This document shows positions 16,040 to 18,202 of a stretch of 18,202 nt of DNA, one piece after another. The position numbers and the translations under genes were made by a program. The stretch lies in assembly GCA_043801935.1 (NCBI GenBank), contig JAZDLO010000062.1:1-18202 (forward strand), written 5' to 3'. Positions within the stretch are counted from its first letter, which is position 1. Each line of letters begins with the position of its first letter. The stretch is from JAZDLO01 sp043801935. Its GTDB lineage: Bacteria > Actinomycetota > Thermoleophilia > RBG-16-64-13. Under the pieces are notes generated by a model that did not search any database, had not been told where the DNA came from, and saw nothing but the letters and a program-made list of their open reading frames with translations.

Positions 16040-16607
16040 CCGGATCATCCTTGTCGTCGTGCTGGTGGTGCTGGTCGTCTTTGCCACATTCGCCGCCATC
16101 TACGTCTTTGCCGGCTTCGGTTATCAAGATCAGGGCCTGCCCGGATTCCTGGCTACTCCGGAGAACGCGCAGCCCGCGCGGAGTTGGCTGAGCAATTTCG
16201 AGAACGGACTGGTACCTGTCCTCGACTACGTGATAGTGGTCGTGGTCTTCTTCGCCGGCCTTGTCCTCCTCGTTCTCGAACTGATTCCCAGGCGCAAGCA
16301 CCATCTTCGACTCGGTCGCGGCCTCTGGGTCAAGCGGGAGGTGGTCGAGAAAGAGGCCGAGAACGTCGCCCTGAAGGACCAGGCCGTCCTTGAATCGGAT
16401 GCGAGACTGAGCCCGCATCGCTTGCTTCGAAGCAAGCTCAAGCTCGAACTCGTGGTCCGTAGAGGCGAGAGCCCTCAAGACGCGAAGAGTCGGGTGCTCG
16501 ACCTGATCAATGCCGAGATCGTCGACAAAGGGCACGTGAACATCAAGAAGACCCGGGTCAAGGCCGGAGTGAAGGACCCGCGCGCCACCAAGAGACGGGT
16601 GAAGTGA
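16026..16607 (+). CDS. amaP: Alkaline shock response membrane anchor protein AmaP
   Basis: Membrane anchor of 193 residues. Two hydrophobic helices (about 6-30 and 64-87) flank a short outside loop of 35 residues, followed by a basic stretch (PRRKHHLRLGRGLWVKRE) and a cytoplasmic domain with an Asp23-like half (LKLELVVRRGESPQDAKS, then a helix and VNIKKTRVKA). This is the AmaP layout, in which the cytoplasmic part recruits Asp23. ATG 16026 has GGCGGA upstream and lies inside the end of the preceding gene. It is followed one base later by a second protein of the same layout. Confidence 0.85.
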   Translation: MRLVNRIILVVVLVVLVVFATFAAIYVFAGFGYQDQGLPGFLATPENAQPARSWLSNFENGLVPVLDYVIVVVVFFAGLVLLVLELIPRRKHHLRLGRGLWVKREVVEKEAENVALKDQAVLESDARLSPHRLLRSKLKLELVVRRGESPQDAKSRVLDLINAEIVDKGHVNIKKTRVKAGVKDPRATKRRVK

Positions 16608-16608
16608 A

Positions 16609-17226
16609 ATGAGATCTTTGGTCGATAAACGGCCGGTTGTGGACACCATCGCCCGGATACTCGCCATTGTCATCGCGATCTTGCTGATGGGAGTGCCGGT
16701 CGTCCTCTTGCTGATGGCTTACGGCATCCTGCCCGCCGCCGACGTGGAGGCCGCGACCGGATATCAGAGCGTGCTGGGAGAGCTCGACAGGCTGGCCGAC
16801 CAACATGGGCAGCTCACCCCGGGACTTGCGTGGTTCGGCGGGGTCTCCGCCGCCGTTGCCGTCATCTCCATCGTGCTACTCGGACTGATGGCCTTTGTCA
16901 GAGGATGGGCGCGTGACGCCATCGTGCAGGCTGAGCCCGGCCGAGAGACTCGAGTGCGAACCAAGGCAGTACGGCACCTGGCTACATATGCGGCGGGAGA
17001 CGCGGGCGCCGGCGATCCTAGCATTGATCTGAGGACCCGCCGCGGACGGTACGATCTCGCCTGTTCCTTCCACGCGCGCGAGTTCGTTCACCTGCCCGAT
17101 TTTGCTCTGAACGTGGTGGAGAAACTGAGGACCGCCTTGGTAGATCAGGGGATGAAGGTCGGAAGGGTCGAGGCGACGGTGCAGGAACCTGCCCCGTCGG
17201 AAGCCGAAAGGATACGGGTACTATGA
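16609..17226 (+). CDS. Second AmaP-like two-helix membrane protein
   Basis: Membrane protein of 205 residues with the same plan as AmaP: two helices (about 15-42 and 78-101), a longer outside loop of about 35 residues, then a basic segment and a cytoplasmic domain (TRRGRYDLACSFHAREFVH, then ALNVVEKLRTALVDQG and VGRVEATVQ). This resembles a DUF6286/AmaP-like partner, as found in actinobacterial Asp23 operons; that family name is from memory and not checked. ATG 16609 follows the amaP stop by one base. Its own stop overlaps the next start (ATGA). Two AmaP-like anchors next to two Asp23-like proteins suggest two matched pairs. Confidence 0.75.
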   Translation: MRSLVDKRPVVDTIARILAIVIAILLMGVPVVLLLMAYGILPAADVEAATGYQSVLGELDRLADQHGQLTPGLAWFGGVSAAVAVISIVLLGLMAFVRGWARDAIVQAEPGRETRVRTKAVRHLATYAAGDAGAGDPSIDLRTRRGRYDLACSFHAREFVHLPDFALNVVEKLRTALVDQGMKVGRVEATVQEPAPSEAERIRVL

Positions 17227-17408
17227 GACAGTGGAGTTGGAAGATCTGGGGCGCCATTCTCGGCGGCCTCATAGTTGTGATCGCAGCGTGGTTGGGAGTC
17301 ATCAGCGCCTTGATCGTGATCGTCGGCGTACTTATCGGCTTCTTCATCGGCACGATCATAGACGGCGACATCGCCTTTCGCATCGGCAAGGGAGACCGGG
17401 TCCGGTAG
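17223..17408 (+). CDS. Small DUF2273-like membrane protein
   Basis: Protein of 61 residues, mostly two hydrophobic segments: WGAILGGLIVVIAAWLGVI and ALIVIVGVLIGFFIGTIID, with a polar end (FRIGKGDRVR). The WG.ILGG start and the GVLIGFFIG pattern resemble DUF2273, a small protein often encoded with Asp23 and AmaP. Its start overlaps the previous stop in ATGA, so it is translationally coupled and ends the operon. Confidence 0.8.
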   Translation: MRQWSWKIWGAILGGLIVVIAAWLGVISALIVIVGVLIGFFIGTIIDGDIAFRIGKGDRVR

Positions 17409-17428
17409 GCGCCCGCTAGGACGGGTGC
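17409..17428 (+). terminator. Hairpin at the end of the Asp23 operon
   Basis: GCGCCCG and CGGGTGC pair (one G-T) around a 6 nt loop, starting at the first base after the last stop. No T-tract follows, so it is a weak terminator candidate. Confidence 0.35.
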
Positions 17429-17461
17429 TGGACCTGGTGTGCGAGGCCATGTAGAGCTTGG

Positions 17462-18202
17462 TCATCCAGCGCCGGTCAGCCCTCCTGCCCGATCCAGCAG
17501 GTTCTCATTCGCGTCTTGCGACAGCCCCAGGCTATCCAGTTCAGCCTGCAGCTGCTCGATCGTCCCGTAACCGTAGAGATAGCCGTTCGCCCGGGTCGCC
17601 GCTGTAGAGTCCACTATGTCCATGAACTCCGGGTACATCCCGCGAAAATCCTCCATGAGCACTCCGTCGCTCTGCAACGCGTACTTCTGGTGGTAGTCCT
17701 CGGCCAGGTAGAACGTGGAGGCGGGAATAAGCTGGGTCTGCACATCCTTCCCCAGTTTCTGCTCTTCCCTCACCTTGGCCTCTTTGGCCAAGCGCTCCTG
17801 ATCCGCATCGTGGAAGAAGACGGCCGACATGTACTGGCGCGAAGCCCCGCAGTACGAGGAGTCGTGACTCGCGAAGAAGACCTCGAGGAGCTCCTCGTAC
17901 GAGACCACCCGCGGGTCGAAGTCGAGTTGGACCGTCTCCGAGTGGTCGCCCAGGTCGTAGTAGGTCGGGCTCTCTTTGGTTCCTCCGGTGTAGCCGACTC
18001 GGGTCCGTATCACTCCTGGGAGGCTCCCAAACTGGGCCTCGGAGCCCCAGAATCAGCCGAGAGCGAAGGACGCCGTCTTGAACGAGCTGGGAGCGAGGAC
18101 GTCAATGGGAGGGACCTCCGGGAGCGCCGTGGCAGCCGCGGGCCCGGTGATGTCCGTCCCCGCATCGGGAGTCCCAACGCCCCCACAGCCGCTGACGAAA
18201 CC
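17462..18202 (-). CDS. msrA: Lipoprotein MsrA, selenocysteine form, N-terminus beyond window
   Basis: Extracytoplasmic methionine-S-sulfoxide reductase, 246 residues visible; the start lies past the window end. The visible part opens with FVSGCGG, a lipobox, followed by a Gly/Pro/Ala tether. An in-frame TGA (18053-18055) is Sec at the catalytic position: FALG-U-FWGSEAQFG, then VIRTRVGYTGG. Family motifs follow: GDHSETVQLDFDP, SRQYMSAVFFHD and LAEDYHQKYAL. The HDPT segment is changed to HDSSYCGAS, whose Cys could act in resolving. Without Sec the gene would be called from 18013 and look inactive. It is clearly a paralogue of the cytoplasmic Sec-MsrA at 9608-10312, with similar changes around the active site. 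It is convergent with the Asp23 operon and ends in TGA as a true stop. Confidence 0.9.
18020..18040 (-). promoter_or_regulatory. Bacterial SECIS candidate in lipoprotein msrA
   Basis: Starting 13 nt after the TGA: stem GAGGC + CC, loop AGTTTG, stem GG, a bulged A, then GCCTC. Stem length, 6 nt loop, bulge position and distance are identical to the hairpin at 10151-10171. The inner pair is C-G here but G-C there, a compensatory change. Confidence 0.75.

Overview
The window is GC-rich DNA, clearly above 60% GC by eye, with short intergenic gaps, frequent GTG starts, lipoprotein signal peptides and an Asp23/Gls24-AmaP envelope-stress operon behind a sigma-B-type promoter. This suggests a Gram-positive-type (monoderm) bacterium, most likely a deep or anaerobic lineage of Actinomycetota or a relative. 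The phylum is an inference; there is no rRNA or other marker gene. No mobile element, CRISPR array, rRNA or tRNA was recognised.

The main result is that four reading frames are interrupted by an in-frame TGA that is best read as selenocysteine (Sec). They are a TlpA/thioredoxin-like lipoprotein with a UGPC active site (1234-1947), a cytoplasmic MsrA with GUFWG (9608-10312), an exported lipoprotein MsrA with GUFWG (17462 to the window end), and a membrane-anchored YVTN beta-propeller with a C-terminal zinc ribbon (10331-12163). The last is not a selenoprotein family I know. Each TGA is followed by a compact hairpin of bacterial SECIS type: 7 bp stem, loop of 4-6 nt, loop starting 15-20 nt after the TGA. 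The two msrA hairpins show a compensatory base-pair change. TGA is also an ordinary stop elsewhere in the window, including at the true end of the propeller gene and both msrA genes, so this is recoding and not a changed genetic code. Gene callers without Sec awareness will split or truncate all four.

Layout. 1-1230 (+): 3' part of a DHA2-type MFS exporter. 1234-6758 (-): Sec TlpA-like lipoprotein, CynX/NimT-type MFS transporter, hydroxyacid-oxoacid transhydrogenase-like iron alcohol dehydrogenase, a second MFS transporter, and a universal stress protein, all on one strand. 6851-8305 (-): exported protein with two PPC-like beta-sandwich regions and SLH repeats. 8493-9593 (+): SAM methyltransferase with a zinc-binding N-terminus, convergent with msrA. 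9608-12163 (-): Sec-msrA and the Sec-propeller, 18 nt apart and probably one operon. 12417-14007 (-): a VOC-fold protein and an exported multi-pass protein. 14008-14589: the longest gene-poor stretch, holding a possible P-type ATPase remnant. 14590-15099 (+): HEAT-repeat protein. 15227-17408 (+): sigma-B-type promoter and a five-gene Asp23/Gls24-AmaP-DUF2273-like operon. 17462-18202 (-): Sec-lipoprotein MsrA, running off the window.

Taken together, the window looks like an envelope-stress and redox-repair neighbourhood. Exported or surface-linked selenoproteins (TlpA-like, lipoprotein MsrA, propeller) sit with a cytoplasmic Sec-MsrA, a universal stress protein and an alkaline-shock-type envelope operon. 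Joint function is inferred from gene content and location only.
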